DNA of 64,000 nucleotides from Marinoscillum luteum (GTDB lineage: Bacteria > Bacteroidota > Bacteroidia > Cytophagales > Cyclobacteriaceae), in assembly GCF_044005705.1 (NCBI RefSeq), contig NZ_JBIPKE010000015.1, forward strand, positions 310,001 to 374,000. The letters are read 5' to 3'. The notes below the pieces were generated by a model. It saw only the letters and a list, made by a program, of their open reading frames with translations, did no database searches and was not told the DNA's origin. Both the position numbers and the translations under genes were made by a program. Positions 53,251-61,444 of the stretch are shown in pieces; the stretch's first letter is position 1; every line of letters starts with the position of its first letter.

Positions 53251-54540
53251 ATGAGAATAACCCTATTTATTACTGCCCTCCTACTCCTGTCTTGTGCCAC
53301 CCACAGCAATCAACCCGACTCCTGGACAGTGATACGGCAGCCTGCCGAATATGAAGCGGTGGATGCAGTCTGGCTGATCTGGCCACCAACAGAGCATAAG
53401 CATGGTGAATCTGTGCAAAAGGTCACTCTGGCGGTGATAGAAGCGCTCATCGATGACCTGAATGTTATTGTCACCTGTGGGGATAAAGCGCTTTGCGATG
53501 AAGCCCGGAAGGTGCTGAATTCAAGGTTTAAGGAAAGTCAAAACCTCACCATACAGGAAATCCCATCGGTGGAGATCTGGACCCGCGACATGGGCCCCAC
53601 TTTCGTGGAAACAAGTGATGGCAGGCACGCCATTGCCGATTTCAATTTTAATGCCTGGGGGTATACCGATACGCTCGATACAGACACTCAAACTGAAGAG
53701 CTGTATGACACCCGTGTGGCCAATCTCTTGCAACTACCCGTCATTTCCAGCTCCATGATCAGTGAAGGGGGCAATCGTGAGGTGAATGGGCTCGGCACCC
53801 TGATGGTGACGGAGAGCGTGGAGCAGGGACGAAACCCTCACCTCTCCAAATCACAAATGGAAGCTGAGTATAGTCGTTTGCTGGGTGTGGAGAAAGTCAT
53901 TTGGTTAAAAAGAGGCCTGCAGGAAGATGATCACACGTTTCTGGGGCCCTTGAACACCGCAGACGGCACCAAAGCCTATACCGTAGTAACCACCAATGGG
54001 CACATTGATGAATTTGCCCGGTTTGTCAATGACTCTACCATCCTGCTGGCGCAAGTGGACAGCTCGGAATTTGATAACCCCATAGCCATGGAAAACCACA
54101 GGAGACTGGAGGAAAATTATCAGCTCTTGCTACAGGAAACTGATCAGGACGGGAATCCATTCAACATCGTGAGAATACCACTGCCTGCGACAGTCTTTGA
54201 TGAAATGGCCCCCGGGGATTACGTGTACGACTATATCAAAACCCTGGATTACCGGGATGGTAGCATCTTTCCTGAAGGGGACACCATCGCGGTGGTGGCT
54301 GCGGCCAGTTATTTGAATTTTCTGATCACCAATACCATAGTGATCGGGCAAAAATATTGGCGTGAGGGAATGACCGATGAAATCAAGCGGAAAGACGAAC
54401 AAGCCAAGGGTGTATTAGAGTCCCTTTTTCCGGATCGTAAGGTCGTCATGCTGGATGCGCGGGCCGTTAACCTCGGTGGAGGCGGTATACACTGCTTCTC
54501 CATGCAACAGCCCCGGCTCAAACCCAAAAAATCAATCTAA
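53251..54540 (+). CDS. agmatine deiminase/peptidyl-arginine deiminase family lipoprotein
   Basis: A 429-residue protein. ATG 53251 opens a lipoprotein signal (MRITLFITALLLLSCATHSN, lipid cysteine at 15). Catalytic landmarks of the bacterial PAD/agmatine deiminase family are in order: EIWTRDMGPTFVE (about 107-119), SEGGNREVNG (about 170-179), GHIDEFARFV (about 250-259) and GGGIHCFSMQQP (about 409-420), with C in the last as nucleophile. The anchored, export form suggests an envelope or extracellular deiminase acting on arginine side chains or agmatine. The longer frame from 53176 is less likely. Confidence 0.9.
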   Translation: MRITLFITALLLLSCATHSNQPDSWTVIRQPAEYEAVDAVWLIWPPTEHKHGESVQKVTLAVIEALIDDLNVIVTCGDKALCDEARKVLNSRFKESQNLTIQEIPSVEIWTRDMGPTFVETSDGRHAIADFNFNAWGYTDTLDTDTQTEELYDTRVANLLQLPVISSSMISEGGNREVNGLGTLMVTESVEQGRNPHLSKSQMEAEYSRLLGVEKVIWLKRGLQEDDHTFLGPLNTADGTKAYTVVTTNGHIDEFARFVNDSTILLAQVDSSEFDNPIAMENHRRLEENYQLLLQETDQDGNPFNIVRIPLPATVFDEMAPGDYVYDYIKTLDYRDGSIFPEGDTIAVVAAASYLNFLITNTIVIGQKYWREGMTDEIKRKDEQAKGVLESLFPDRKVVMLDARAVNLGGGGIHCFSMQQPRLKPKKSI

Positions 54541-54590
54541 GATGAACTCAGTAGGCAGCAAACGAGTAGTACCCTTATTCCATATAATGG

Positions 54591-54621
54591 TTTGTTCGGA
54601 AGTTGAAAACCGTTAGATTTG
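54591..54621 (+). promoter_or_regulatory. strong promoter at the head of the cassette array
   Basis: TTTG (54591-54594), exactly 19 bp, then TAGATTTG (54614-54621): a full match to the Bacteroidota consensus. Its ~80-bp setting is repeated at 62429-62459. It points into the first cassette and would do the job of an integron Pc promoter. Confidence 0.75.
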
Positions 54622-54677
54622 GTAGTGTTACAAGGCGCATAACAACCACTGGTGGTTGTTAGCCGGTTGTTACCTGC
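54622..54677 (+). other. entry site of the cassette array
   Basis: AACAACCAC-TG-GTGGTTGTT (54641-54660) is a perfect hairpin. GTTACCTGC (54669-54677) is the first cassette's junction, the reverse complement of GCAGGTAAC at 55475-55483. This stretch is where an attI or an upstream attC would lie. It does not resemble the later attC-like sites. Confidence 0.55.
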
Positions 54678-54687
54678 CATATCTTCA

Positions 54688-55482
54688 ATGCGCATATTCG
54701 GAACCATAATGATATTGATAACCTTCTCTTCTGTTGCGGTTGGACAGATAGCAGACTTCTATTTCTTCAACTATGCGAACACTGAACCAAGTGTTATCAG
54801 ACGAGAAAATATTGTCGAATGTAGAGTTTACGATTCTTCAATAGAACGAGACTCCACGAACAAGGCATTAAAGTATATCAAGAAGTATAACTCCAACGGA
54901 TTTCAGACCTCTGAACTTGAATACTGGAACGGAGATACCACGGATATTGATGAACAATATTACAAGTATGATTCTGCTAATAGGGTTGTTGAGTCAACCT
55001 ACATCATGAATCAACCATATGACGCTACTAAGACAACTTACGAATATGACGAACTTGGCAATCTGATTTTGACCTGTGATTACTCAACTATAAGCCCAAA
55101 GGTTGAATTTGAGCTAGATTCTTGCATCACTCTTGAATACAACAAAAAAGGAATACTTTCAAAGACGTCCAGCACTAACGGGATCATTTCAACATTCAAA
55201 CTTAAGAAAGGAACACTTCTCGAATATTCTGCTGAAGGGTTGTTAGAAACAAGATTTGAAAACGGACAACCAACTGAGAAAATCAAAGAAGATGGATTTG
55301 CTCATTATTTATGGAATTCTGATATGAACCTTATCCAAATAACCTCCCTTAACCTCAACTTGGACACAATTAGGGTTTCAACTTATGAATATCGGAACGG
55401 CCTTCTGATTTCGAACAAACAAACGAACTACGAAACTGGAAAATCTTCTGAATACCTCTACGAATACATAACAAGCAGGTAA
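54688..55482 (+). CDS. cassette 1: secreted YD/RHS-like repeat protein
   Basis: A 264-residue protein starting at ATG 54688, with a signal peptide (IMILITFSSVAVGQ). The mature part contains repeated Y-x-x-x-G-x-L units (YEYDELGNLILTCDYSTIS; LEYNKKGILSKTSS; LEYSAEGLLETRFENGQPTE) like short YD/RHS or MORN-type repeats, though no toxin domain is seen. Its TAA stop is part of the TAACAAGCG start of the following attC-like site, as in integron cassettes. Function unknown. Confidence 0.75.
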   Translation: MRIFGTIMILITFSSVAVGQIADFYFFNYANTEPSVIRRENIVECRVYDSSIERDSTNKALKYIKKYNSNGFQTSELEYWNGDTTDIDEQYYKYDSANRVVESTYIMNQPYDATKTTYEYDELGNLILTCDYSTISPKVEFELDSCITLEYNKKGILSKTSSTNGIISTFKLKKGTLLEYSAEGLLETRFENGQPTEKIKEDGFAHYLWNSDMNLIQITSLNLNLDTIRVSTYEYRNGLLISNKQTNYETGKSSEYLYEYITSR

Positions 55483-55711
55483 CAAGCGATATAGCGAATG
55501 GCCAAACTGCCTATCTGATACGTTTGTGCAATCCGACCGTGACCCTGCCCATTCTGCTTGCTTTTGTGCTTCTAGACACTTCATTCTTTCTGGACTTTGA
55601 CTTTCAGAACGCAGTGCTTCGTAGATGCCGTTGTAGGTGTTGGGCAGTTTCACTATTTTACTGCTTTTTACAGACGGATGTGGCCACTCGCCATATCTGA
55701 TCGTTATCCTC
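55475..55711 (+). repeat. attC-like site 1
   Basis: About 235 bp. It starts at GCAGGTAAC (reverse complement of cassette 1 start, 54669-54677) and ends in GTTATCCTC (55703-55711). Outer arms are GATATAGCGAATGGCC (55488-55503) and GGCCACTCGCCATATC (55682-55697). Inner arms are AAACTGCC (55504-55511) and GGCAGTTT (55643-55650). Its first ~40 bp match site 2 exactly. Confidence 0.8.
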
Positions 55712-55724
55712 AATTACCTTCTAG

Positions 55725-56432
55725 ATGAAGAAGTTCTTAATTCATATCAGAAACTGGATATTCACCTCACTAATCGTTGCTACTCTGATGGGTTCTGTAA
55801 TGACACTATTTATTGTTGTCAGTGAAGAAGCAACATTTGAAGAAATTACACTAAGTGATATCAGATATGGTCTGGTCTTAGCATTTATTACATCGGCGTT
55901 TGTCATTTATCCAATTTTTGGGCTCATGTTAAGGCGATCCCGATCAACTCCGGCTCAGGAAATAAACCATGAAAATGAAAAACCAGATATAACGAACAGT
56001 TGGCCTGAATTACTGAAGACATCCTTCAAATGGGGTTTAATCCTTTTCATTTTAGTTGCTCTAACTAACTACTTAACTCAGAACAACTTCGATATTTTAT
56101 TTTCTCTAAAATATGGATTTGGTGGTGGTGTACTTGCTGCTTTATTCACCCGAACTCTTGTCAACGCTTTCCTTAATTCCAAGGAACCTGCGAAAAGTGA
56201 TATTCCAGAACAAACCAACACAACGAATCAACCCGTACTTTTCAACTGGATAGTCGCAACAATTTCCTCAACCTTCGTCTTTTTAATGGGTGCCTTTCTT
56301 ATTCATTCGAACATCTACAGTGAATACACAGACAAACTAATTAACGTGTATTTTCCAACTGCCATAATTCTTGGTGTCGCACACGGACAATGGGTACGAA
56401 TCAGGAACAACAAAATAAAGAAAAGAGGATAA
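55725..56432 (+). CDS. cassette 2: membrane protein, unknown
   Basis: A 235-residue protein with about five membrane segments (IFTSLIVATLMGSVMTLFIV; GLVLAFITSAFVIYPIFGL; WGLILFILVALTNYL; a central GGGVLAAL helix; IVATISSTFVFLMGAFLI). No family is recognised. It begins 14 bp after the GTT of attC-like site 1 and its TAA overlaps site 2, so almost the whole cassette is this one gene. Confidence 0.75.
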   Translation: MKKFLIHIRNWIFTSLIVATLMGSVMTLFIVVSEEATFEEITLSDIRYGLVLAFITSAFVIYPIFGLMLRRSRSTPAQEINHENEKPDITNSWPELLKTSFKWGLILFILVALTNYLTQNNFDILFSLKYGFGGGVLAALFTRTLVNAFLNSKEPAKSDIPEQTNTTNQPVLFNWIVATISSTFVFLMGAFLIHSNIYSEYTDKLINVYFPTAIILGVAHGQWVRIRNNKIKKRG

Positions 56433-56660
56433 CAAGCGATATAGCGAATGGCCAAACTGCCTATCTGATACTTCAGCGCAACTTGACCGTGACCCTGCCC
56501 ATTCTGCCAGCTTCTGTGCTTCTAGTCACTTTCTTCTTTCTGGATTTAGACTTTCTGAACGCTGTGCATTGTGGATACTGTTGCGGGGGTTGGGCAGTTT
56601 CACTACCTTGGTAGATATTTGAAAGGGTATGGCCACTCGCCATATCTGATCGTTATGTGG
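56425..56660 (+). repeat. attC-like site 2
   Basis: Starts GAGGATAAC (56425-56433), the reverse complement of cassette 2's first bases GTTATCCTC (55703-55711). It ends GTTATGTGG (56652-56660). The left ~40 bp are the same as in site 1 and the right ~45 bp are nearly so. Confidence 0.8.
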
Positions 56661-56695
56661 AATTACCGCAACTCGAGAGAACTCAAGGAACTTTC

Positions 56696-57202
56696 ATGAA
56701 CCTTCCATCAACTACCGAACTAATTCAATGCCATAGGGGAACGACCAACTTCAACTATGATTTAGTGGTGGACTGGGCTATTGAACTTCTGGAGAACAAC
56801 ATCGAAACTGAATCTATTCTGATTCTTGCCTCATTTTCAAAGCCAGTTGACTCCCGTGATATTATCAACTATCTCGATAGTGCCTTAAGGGAATTGAACC
56901 TGCCTATTCTAACAGGAGAAGAAGCTCTTAATGGACAGGTGAGATATCGCCTAACCCAAGTTCTGCATGATAACAAAGTTCGAGATCAGCTGACCTATCT
57001 GTACAACCTAACTCTTGAATCTGATTACAAAAGTGAGCTAATGCCATTTTACCTTGTTTACCATGGTTGGTGGGAATTTGAAGACTTGGGCGCTAACTAC
57101 TATTCGAAAGGACAAACAGTAGAACAACTCCAAAACGAACTGAAGGAAGAAGCTCTCAAGTGGCTAAACGAACACCACCCAGACGAACAAAAATCCACAT
57201 AA
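56696..57202 (+). CDS. cassette 3: hypothetical protein
   Basis: A 168-residue soluble protein, ATG 56696 (frame open from GTG 56657). It is acidic and helical: DLVVDWAIELLENNIETESI, LILASFSKPVDSRDIINYLD, LYNLTLESDYKSELMPFYLV. No family recognised; the composition (no signal, no membrane span) resembles immunity-type or HEAT-like small proteins. Its TAA belongs to attC-like site 3. Confidence 0.7.
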   Translation: MNLPSTTELIQCHRGTTNFNYDLVVDWAIELLENNIETESILILASFSKPVDSRDIINYLDSALRELNLPILTGEEALNGQVRYRLTQVLHDNKVRDQLTYLYNLTLESDYKSELMPFYLVYHGWWEFEDLGANYYSKGQTVEQLQNELKEEALKWLNEHHPDEQKST

Positions 57203-57431
57203 CAGACTGTATGAGGCATATGCTTGCGTGCTTTCTACAAGCTGCATTTGAGCTTGACCGTGAGTCTGCCACCGAGGAAATTTTCAGACATTTGCCATTC
57301 TCAGCTCGCGGGATTTTTTCACTTTCAGAACGCACTGCTTTCTACAAACCTTGGAAGCACCGGCAGACTTCACTATTTTAGTGCTGTCCACAAAGTGTGA
57401 GCACACGCCTCATACATGGGCGTTACAGGTA
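57194..57431 (+). repeat. attC-like site 3
   Basis: Diverged in sequence from sites 1, 2 and 4 but with the same build. It starts TCCACATAAC (57194-57203), matching cassette 3's start GTTATGTGGA by complement. Arms are TATGAGGC (57210-57217) and GCCTCATA (57407-57414). It ends GTTACAGGTA (57422-57431). One arm is one base longer than the other. Confidence 0.78.
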
Positions 57432-57441
57432 ATCACTCTTC

Positions 57442-57864
57442 ATGGCGCAGATATCGAAATCGCAAATTGAATCAGAACTTCATCGACTCGCTGAACTCAT
57501 TGGAACGCAACCGAACCAACTTCCAACTGTAGACGACAACCAAGACTTTGCTAGGCCGAATATTTCCTTTTCATCGGATGGAACTCTATACTACGAAGCA
57601 TATGAACGGGGCGAACAACTTTTCAGCATACCTGCTTTTGACCTAAAGCATTTGATGTTTATGGTGTTTAAGGACACAACTTTCTCGATGGCAGTAGAAC
57701 ACGAACGTAAGAACCGGAATCCAAACGAAGATTTCCGGCGACAACTCTTTTCGAAGCAGGTTGAACTCATGCGAACACTTAACTCAGACTGGGCTGATCG
57801 AACTCAGAAGGAAATCGACGCAACACTTCGAACTGCTCCTTTTAACGATGAACTAACTGCCTAA
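57442..57864 (+). CDS. cassette 4: Imm63-like immunity protein
   Basis: A 140-residue protein. The pattern LYYEAYERGEQLFSIPAFDL, then LKHLMFMVFKDTTFSMAVEH, then ERKNRNPNEDFRRQLFSKQV, then LMRTLNSDWADRTQKEIDAT and PFNDEL follows the Imm63 family: ERG, deL.. vF, A..yE..R, RR..F..Q, PF.D. Such proteins neutralise polymorphic toxins of neighbouring strains. No toxin gene is present beside it, so it would be an orphan immunity gene carried as a cassette. Family assignment is by eye. Confidence 0.72.
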   Translation: MAQISKSQIESELHRLAELIGTQPNQLPTVDDNQDFARPNISFSSDGTLYYEAYERGEQLFSIPAFDLKHLMFMVFKDTTFSMAVEHERKNRNPNEDFRRQLFSKQVELMRTLNSDWADRTQKEIDATLRTAPFNDELTA

Positions 57865-57879
57865 TGGGTAACTGTGAAA

Positions 57880-58120
57880 TACCTGTAACAGGCGATATAG
57901 CGAATGGCCAAACTGCCTATCTGACAGTTCAGTGCAACGCGACCGTGAATCTGCCCATTCTGCCAGCTTTTGTGCTTCTAGGGACTTTTTTCTTTCTGGA
58001 TTTTGACTTGCAGGACGCAGTGCATTGTGGATACTGTTGCGGGGGTTGGGCAGTTTCACTACATTAGTGCTTTTTACAAAGGGTATGGCCACTCGCCATA
58101 TCTGATCGTTGTAGGTAATG
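57880..58120 (+). repeat. attC-like site 4
   Basis: Starts TACCTGTAAC (57880-57889), the complement of cassette 4's first bases GTTACAGGTA (57422-57431). It ends GTTGTAGGTAATG (58108-58120). The body is close to sites 1 and 2 (GGCGATATAGCGAATGGCC; GCCACTCGCCATATCTGATC). Confidence 0.8.
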
Positions 58121-58132
58121 CTATAACATAAA

Positions 58133-58714
58133 ATGCACGATAGACTCATTGAATACATCAACCAATATGCCTTATTCCCACTTAATGATCACGAAGTGGA
58201 TACCATCAAACGTGTTTTTGTGACAAAAAAGCTCAGGAAGAGGCAGTACTTTCTGCAAAGTGGTGAAGTATGCAAATATTACGGGTTTGTTGTCAAAGGT
58301 GCTATGAGACAATACAGTGTGGATGAAAAGGGGAGTGAGCATATCGTACAATTATCAATAGAGAACTGGTGGGCTGGCGATCGGGAGAGTTTCACCAGGC
58401 TTACACCATCATTGTATTATATAGATGCATGGGAAGAGACGGATTTACTCCTACTGACACAGACTGACCTGATAGTTTTGGATAAGATACCGGCCTTTTT
58501 AGAGATGAAAGCCAAGATGGATGAGAATCACCATTTTGCCATGCAAAAAAGAGTAAATGCAAGCATTAGTCTATCTGCTGAGCAACGCTATGAGGCACTG
58601 GCTCAGATGTACCCTGAATTTGTACAGCGCTTTCCACAGCATATCATTGCCTCTTATCTGGGCATCACCAAAGAAACGCTGAGTCGGGTCCGGGGTAGTA
58701 CCACCAAAAAGTAA
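58133..58714 (+). CDS. Crp/Fnr-family transcriptional regulator
   Basis: A 193-residue regulator of the common Bacteroidota form. A cyclic-nucleotide-binding-like domain (about 25-110; YGFVVKGAMRQYSVDEKGSE) is followed by a helix and an HTH (RYEALAQMYPEFVQRFPQHI, then IASYLGITKETLSRVR). No Fe-S cysteine cluster is present. A palindrome fitting the family consensus stands 22 bp after its stop, before the pirin gene, so it probably controls the three genes behind it. Confidence 0.9.
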   Translation: MHDRLIEYINQYALFPLNDHEVDTIKRVFVTKKLRKRQYFLQSGEVCKYYGFVVKGAMRQYSVDEKGSEHIVQLSIENWWAGDRESFTRLTPSLYYIDAWEETDLLLLTQTDLIVLDKIPAFLEMKAKMDENHHFAMQKRVNASISLSAEQRYEALAQMYPEFVQRFPQHIIASYLGITKETLSRVRGSTTKK

Positions 58715-58735
58715 TCTCCAAATGGCTTAACTCTT

Positions 58736-58751
58736 GTTGACTTTTGTCAAC
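58736..58751. promoter_or_regulatory. Crp/Fnr-type operator
   Basis: GTTGACTTTTGTCAAC is a perfect palindrome containing TTGA-N6-TCAA, the Crp/Fnr consensus. It lies between the Crp-family gene and the pirin gene. The match is seen; binding is inferred. Confidence 0.65.
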
Positions 58752-58841
58752 GTTTTTAATTACGATTTGTCATCGTTTTTAGCTGCATACTCTATGCAAC
58801 TTTACGTTATTACTTGATAACTATCATTGACAGACAATAAC

Positions 58842-59714
58842 ATGAAGAAGCAAATTAGTTTTTCCGGAAAAGGCCAAAGGGCAGATATCGGTGAAATCAG
58901 CATCCATCGTATTCTACCCAATCGCTATGCAAATGCCGTTGGTCCATTTGTCTTTCTTGACCATATGGGGCCACTTACCCTAACCACTGAGATGAAAGCC
59001 GGTACAGGTGCTCACCCCCACCGGGGGATAGCTACACTCACCTACCTTCTTAGCGGACAATCTGAGCACTTCGACAGTGCTGGAAATCATGCCATTGTAA
59101 GATCTGGCGGAATCCAGTGGATGAAATCAGGAAATGGGATTATCCATGATGAAACCGCCAATCCCGATTCGGAAACGAATAATCCAGCGATGCATGGGTT
59201 TCAATTTTGGATCAACCTTCCATCACATATCAAAGCAGAACAACCAGAGTATATGGCTATTCAGGCCAGTGAAGTTCCACAACGAATATTGCCCGGCAAC
59301 CGTGGTTGGATCAAGATTATTTTGGGTCACTATGAGCAGCTAAAATCAAGTATCCCGGACTATACTGCACAGTTTCTATATCATATCCATCTCGAAGGGA
59401 AGCAGCAGCTTTCCGTTCCTTTCTCTGAGAAAACAGAAGTAGCCGCATTCTTACCTACGCAGAATGCCAGGCTTAACGATACGGAATTTACAGCAGGAGA
59501 ATTTGTGGAGTTTGATCATGAAGCAGGAGAAATTGAAATCGCCAATACTTTACGAGAGCCAATAGACATTCTCCTTTTTGGTGGCGAACACTATGATGAA
59601 CCCATTGTAGCACAGGGTCCTTTTGTGATGAACACACAGCATGAAATCTCACAAGCCTACAATGATTTTTATTCTGGGAAATATGGCAGAATCAGTTATC
59701 AAAAACAAGCTTAA
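58842..59714 (+). CDS. pirin-family protein
   Basis: A 290-residue bicupin. The first cupin has the metal frame PFVFLDHMGP (about 34-43) and GTGAHPHRGIATLTYLLSGQ (about 56-75), with histidines for iron, and the pirin signature HDE (MKSGNGIIHDETAN). The C-terminal cupin (about 165-280) lacks metal residues. Pirins of this kind act as quercetinases or redox sensors. ATG 58842 is preferred. It is the first gene after the Crp operator. Confidence 0.92.
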   Translation: MKKQISFSGKGQRADIGEISIHRILPNRYANAVGPFVFLDHMGPLTLTTEMKAGTGAHPHRGIATLTYLLSGQSEHFDSAGNHAIVRSGGIQWMKSGNGIIHDETANPDSETNNPAMHGFQFWINLPSHIKAEQPEYMAIQASEVPQRILPGNRGWIKIILGHYEQLKSSIPDYTAQFLYHIHLEGKQQLSVPFSEKTEVAAFLPTQNARLNDTEFTAGEFVEFDHEAGEIEIANTLREPIDILLFGGEHYDEPIVAQGPFVMNTQHEISQAYNDFYSGKYGRISYQKQA

Positions 59715-59768
59715 AGTGATAATGAGGTAATCATCTTTAACTAAGCTTATAAAATAAAACGTAATAGA

Positions 59769-60698
59769 ATGAGTAATTCAGCCCCATTGCCACTCCTAAC
59801 TTATAAAGGAAACGAACAAAAGAAAATGACCTTACATCTGTTTTTACAGATCATGGGGAAGATCCGCCTGAGGTTAACGCCTCGAAAAAATCATTGGTGG
59901 TATGTAACCGAGTATGTGTCCACAAAAGGCATAACTACTGGCTCCATACCCTACAACGAGGGTCTGGATACTTTTGAAGTCACGATCAATGTACATCAAC
60001 ACCAGTTGGAAGTGAGCAACAGTAAAGGCGAGTTTGCCAGTTTTCCACTCCTGCATGGCTTGAGTATTTCAGATTTCTACAAACAACTTTCTGAATTTCT
60101 CAAACGATTCGACATTCCAGTTTCGATAATAGACAAGCCCTTTGACCTGAACATTGACCAATCTTTTGGCGAAATCGAGGAGTATCACCATTATAGTGAG
60201 GCATATACCAAAGACTTCTGGCGCATCCTGCTTTGGGTGGATGGAATTTTTAAAGCGTTTAGTGGGCGCTTTTACGGGAAGACTTGCCCGGTTCATCTTT
60301 ACTGGCATTCTATGGATTTGGCAGTCACCCGCTTCTCGGGAAATCTGGCACCCGCTATGCCTGCGACGGCCAGGTTATCAGACAAAGATGCTTACTCGCA
60401 CGAGTGCATTAGTTTTGGTTTCTGGGGAGGAGACGAAAACCTACCCGAACCTGCCTTCTATTCTTACACTTACCCTTCTCCTGAGGGAATTGATCTGGAA
60501 CCTCTGAAGCCTGCTACTGCTTCCTGGGTTTCCAGTAATGGAAGCCCAATGGCAATTCTAACCCTTAATGATTTGTTAAAATCGACTGCCCCACGTACAA
60601 CTCTTCTTGATTTCCTTGAATCTGCCTACATGGCTGGAGCCCAAAAGGCCAACTGGGATATCGAGAAATTGAAAGTACCAGAACTGCATACCATTTAA
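59769..60698 (+). CDS. DUF5996 family protein
   Basis: A 309-residue protein of the DUF5996 family. LHLFLQIMGKIRLRLTPRKN and HWWYVTEYVSTKGITTGSIP near the start, FSGRFYGKTCPVHLYWHSMD and ECISFGFWGGDENLPEPAFY later, are characteristic. Function is unknown. It is in the same run as pirin and the Fe-S/GNAT gene. Confidence 0.9.
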   Translation: MSNSAPLPLLTYKGNEQKKMTLHLFLQIMGKIRLRLTPRKNHWWYVTEYVSTKGITTGSIPYNEGLDTFEVTINVHQHQLEVSNSKGEFASFPLLHGLSISDFYKQLSEFLKRFDIPVSIIDKPFDLNIDQSFGEIEEYHHYSEAYTKDFWRILLWVDGIFKAFSGRFYGKTCPVHLYWHSMDLAVTRFSGNLAPAMPATARLSDKDAYSHECISFGFWGGDENLPEPAFYSYTYPSPEGIDLEPLKPATASWVSSNGSPMAILTLNDLLKSTAPRTTLLDFLESAYMAGAQKANWDIEKLKVPELHTI

Positions 60699-60708
60699 AA
60701 TTGAAAAT

Positions 60709-61206
60709 ATGATAACCAAAGAATATTCAAACGGTGAAGTAACCATCCTGTGGAAGCCCGAAAAATGTATCCATTCGGGAATCTGTGTAAAAACATTGCC
60801 CAGTGTATACCATCCCAAAGAAAAGCCATGGATTAATCCCAATAATGCGAGCAGTCAGGAGCTAATCAATCAGGTGGCCAAGTGTCCGTCTGGGGCACTG
60901 AGCATTAAGAAATCAGAAGCAATGGTTAGAATTGAACAGGTGGAGAACAACAACAAAGGACGTTTTTCTATCTATGAGAATGAAGAATTTGCCGGAGAAA
61001 TGACCTATGTATGGGCTGGAACATCCAAATTTATCATCGACCATACGTTGGTAGAAGAAAAGTTTGGAGGTAAAAAGTACGGTCACAAGATGCTGATGAA
61101 AGCTGTGGAATTTGCCAGAGAGAAGGGAGTGAAGATTCTACCGCTCTGTCCATTTGCCAAAGCTCAATTTGAAAAAAACAGTAGCATAGCAGATGTTAGA
61201 TATTAA
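60709..61206 (+). CDS. (4Fe-4S)-type mono-cluster domain fused to GNAT domain
   Basis: A 165-residue fusion. Residues 1-70 are a divergent Fe-S domain with cysteines in CIHSGICVKTLPSVYHPKEK (20-39) and VAKCPSGAL (about 57-65). Residues 72-160 are a small YjdJ/CG-type GNAT acetyltransferase domain (GEMTYVWAGTSKFIIDHTLV; KKYGHKMLMKAVEFAREKGV; LPLCPFAKAQFEK). This pairing occurs in Bacteroidota as one gene. It starts 10 bp after DUF5996. Confidence 0.9.
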   Translation: MITKEYSNGEVTILWKPEKCIHSGICVKTLPSVYHPKEKPWINPNNASSQELINQVAKCPSGALSIKKSEAMVRIEQVENNNKGRFSIYENEEFAGEMTYVWAGTSKFIIDHTLVEEKFGGKKYGHKMLMKAVEFAREKGVKILPLCPFAKAQFEKNSSIADVRY

Positions 61207-61209
61207 AGT

Positions 61210-61335
61210 CACTACCGCCAACAAACACTATCATCCATAAGCTTATTGAGCTGTTTGCAAAGGCTGGTGCTATAGGATACTTTTATAGATATTTAAGAAG
61301 TCCAGCTTACGGATGATAGTTGAGCGTTGTAGGGC
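61210..61335 (+). repeat. attC-like site 5
   Basis: A shorter site (~125 bp, within the usual attC range). It begins CACTACCGCCAAC (61210-61222), matching 58108-58120 by complement at 10 of 13. Arms are CACTATCATCCATAAGCT and AGCTTACGGATGATAGTTG; they pair over 16-17 positions with one extra base on the right arm. It ends GTTGTAGGGC (61326-61335). Confidence 0.8.
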
Positions 61336-61391
61336 ATTTCAAACATCACTCACTTTAACTTCTTCATAAAAATTTGCATGCATCATGTTTT

Positions 61392-61423
61392 TTTGAAACA
61401 TTTGTAACCTGTAGGTATCTTTA
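61392..61423 (+). promoter_or_regulatory. promoter of the cassette 6 operon
   Basis: TTTG (61392-61395), 20 bp, TATCTTTA (61416-61423): one mismatch to the Bacteroidota consensus, 21 bp before ATG 61445. This cassette therefore appears to carry its own promoter, like toxin-antitoxin cassettes of integrons. Confidence 0.55.
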
Positions 61424-61444
61424 TAAAACCTTTAAGTTACAATT

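Noticed and set aside
55378..55713. Minus-strand frames within the attC-like sites (also 57853-58161)
   Set aside because: They share sequence only because the sites are repeats, and they cross the ends of cassette genes. The palindromic structure explains them.
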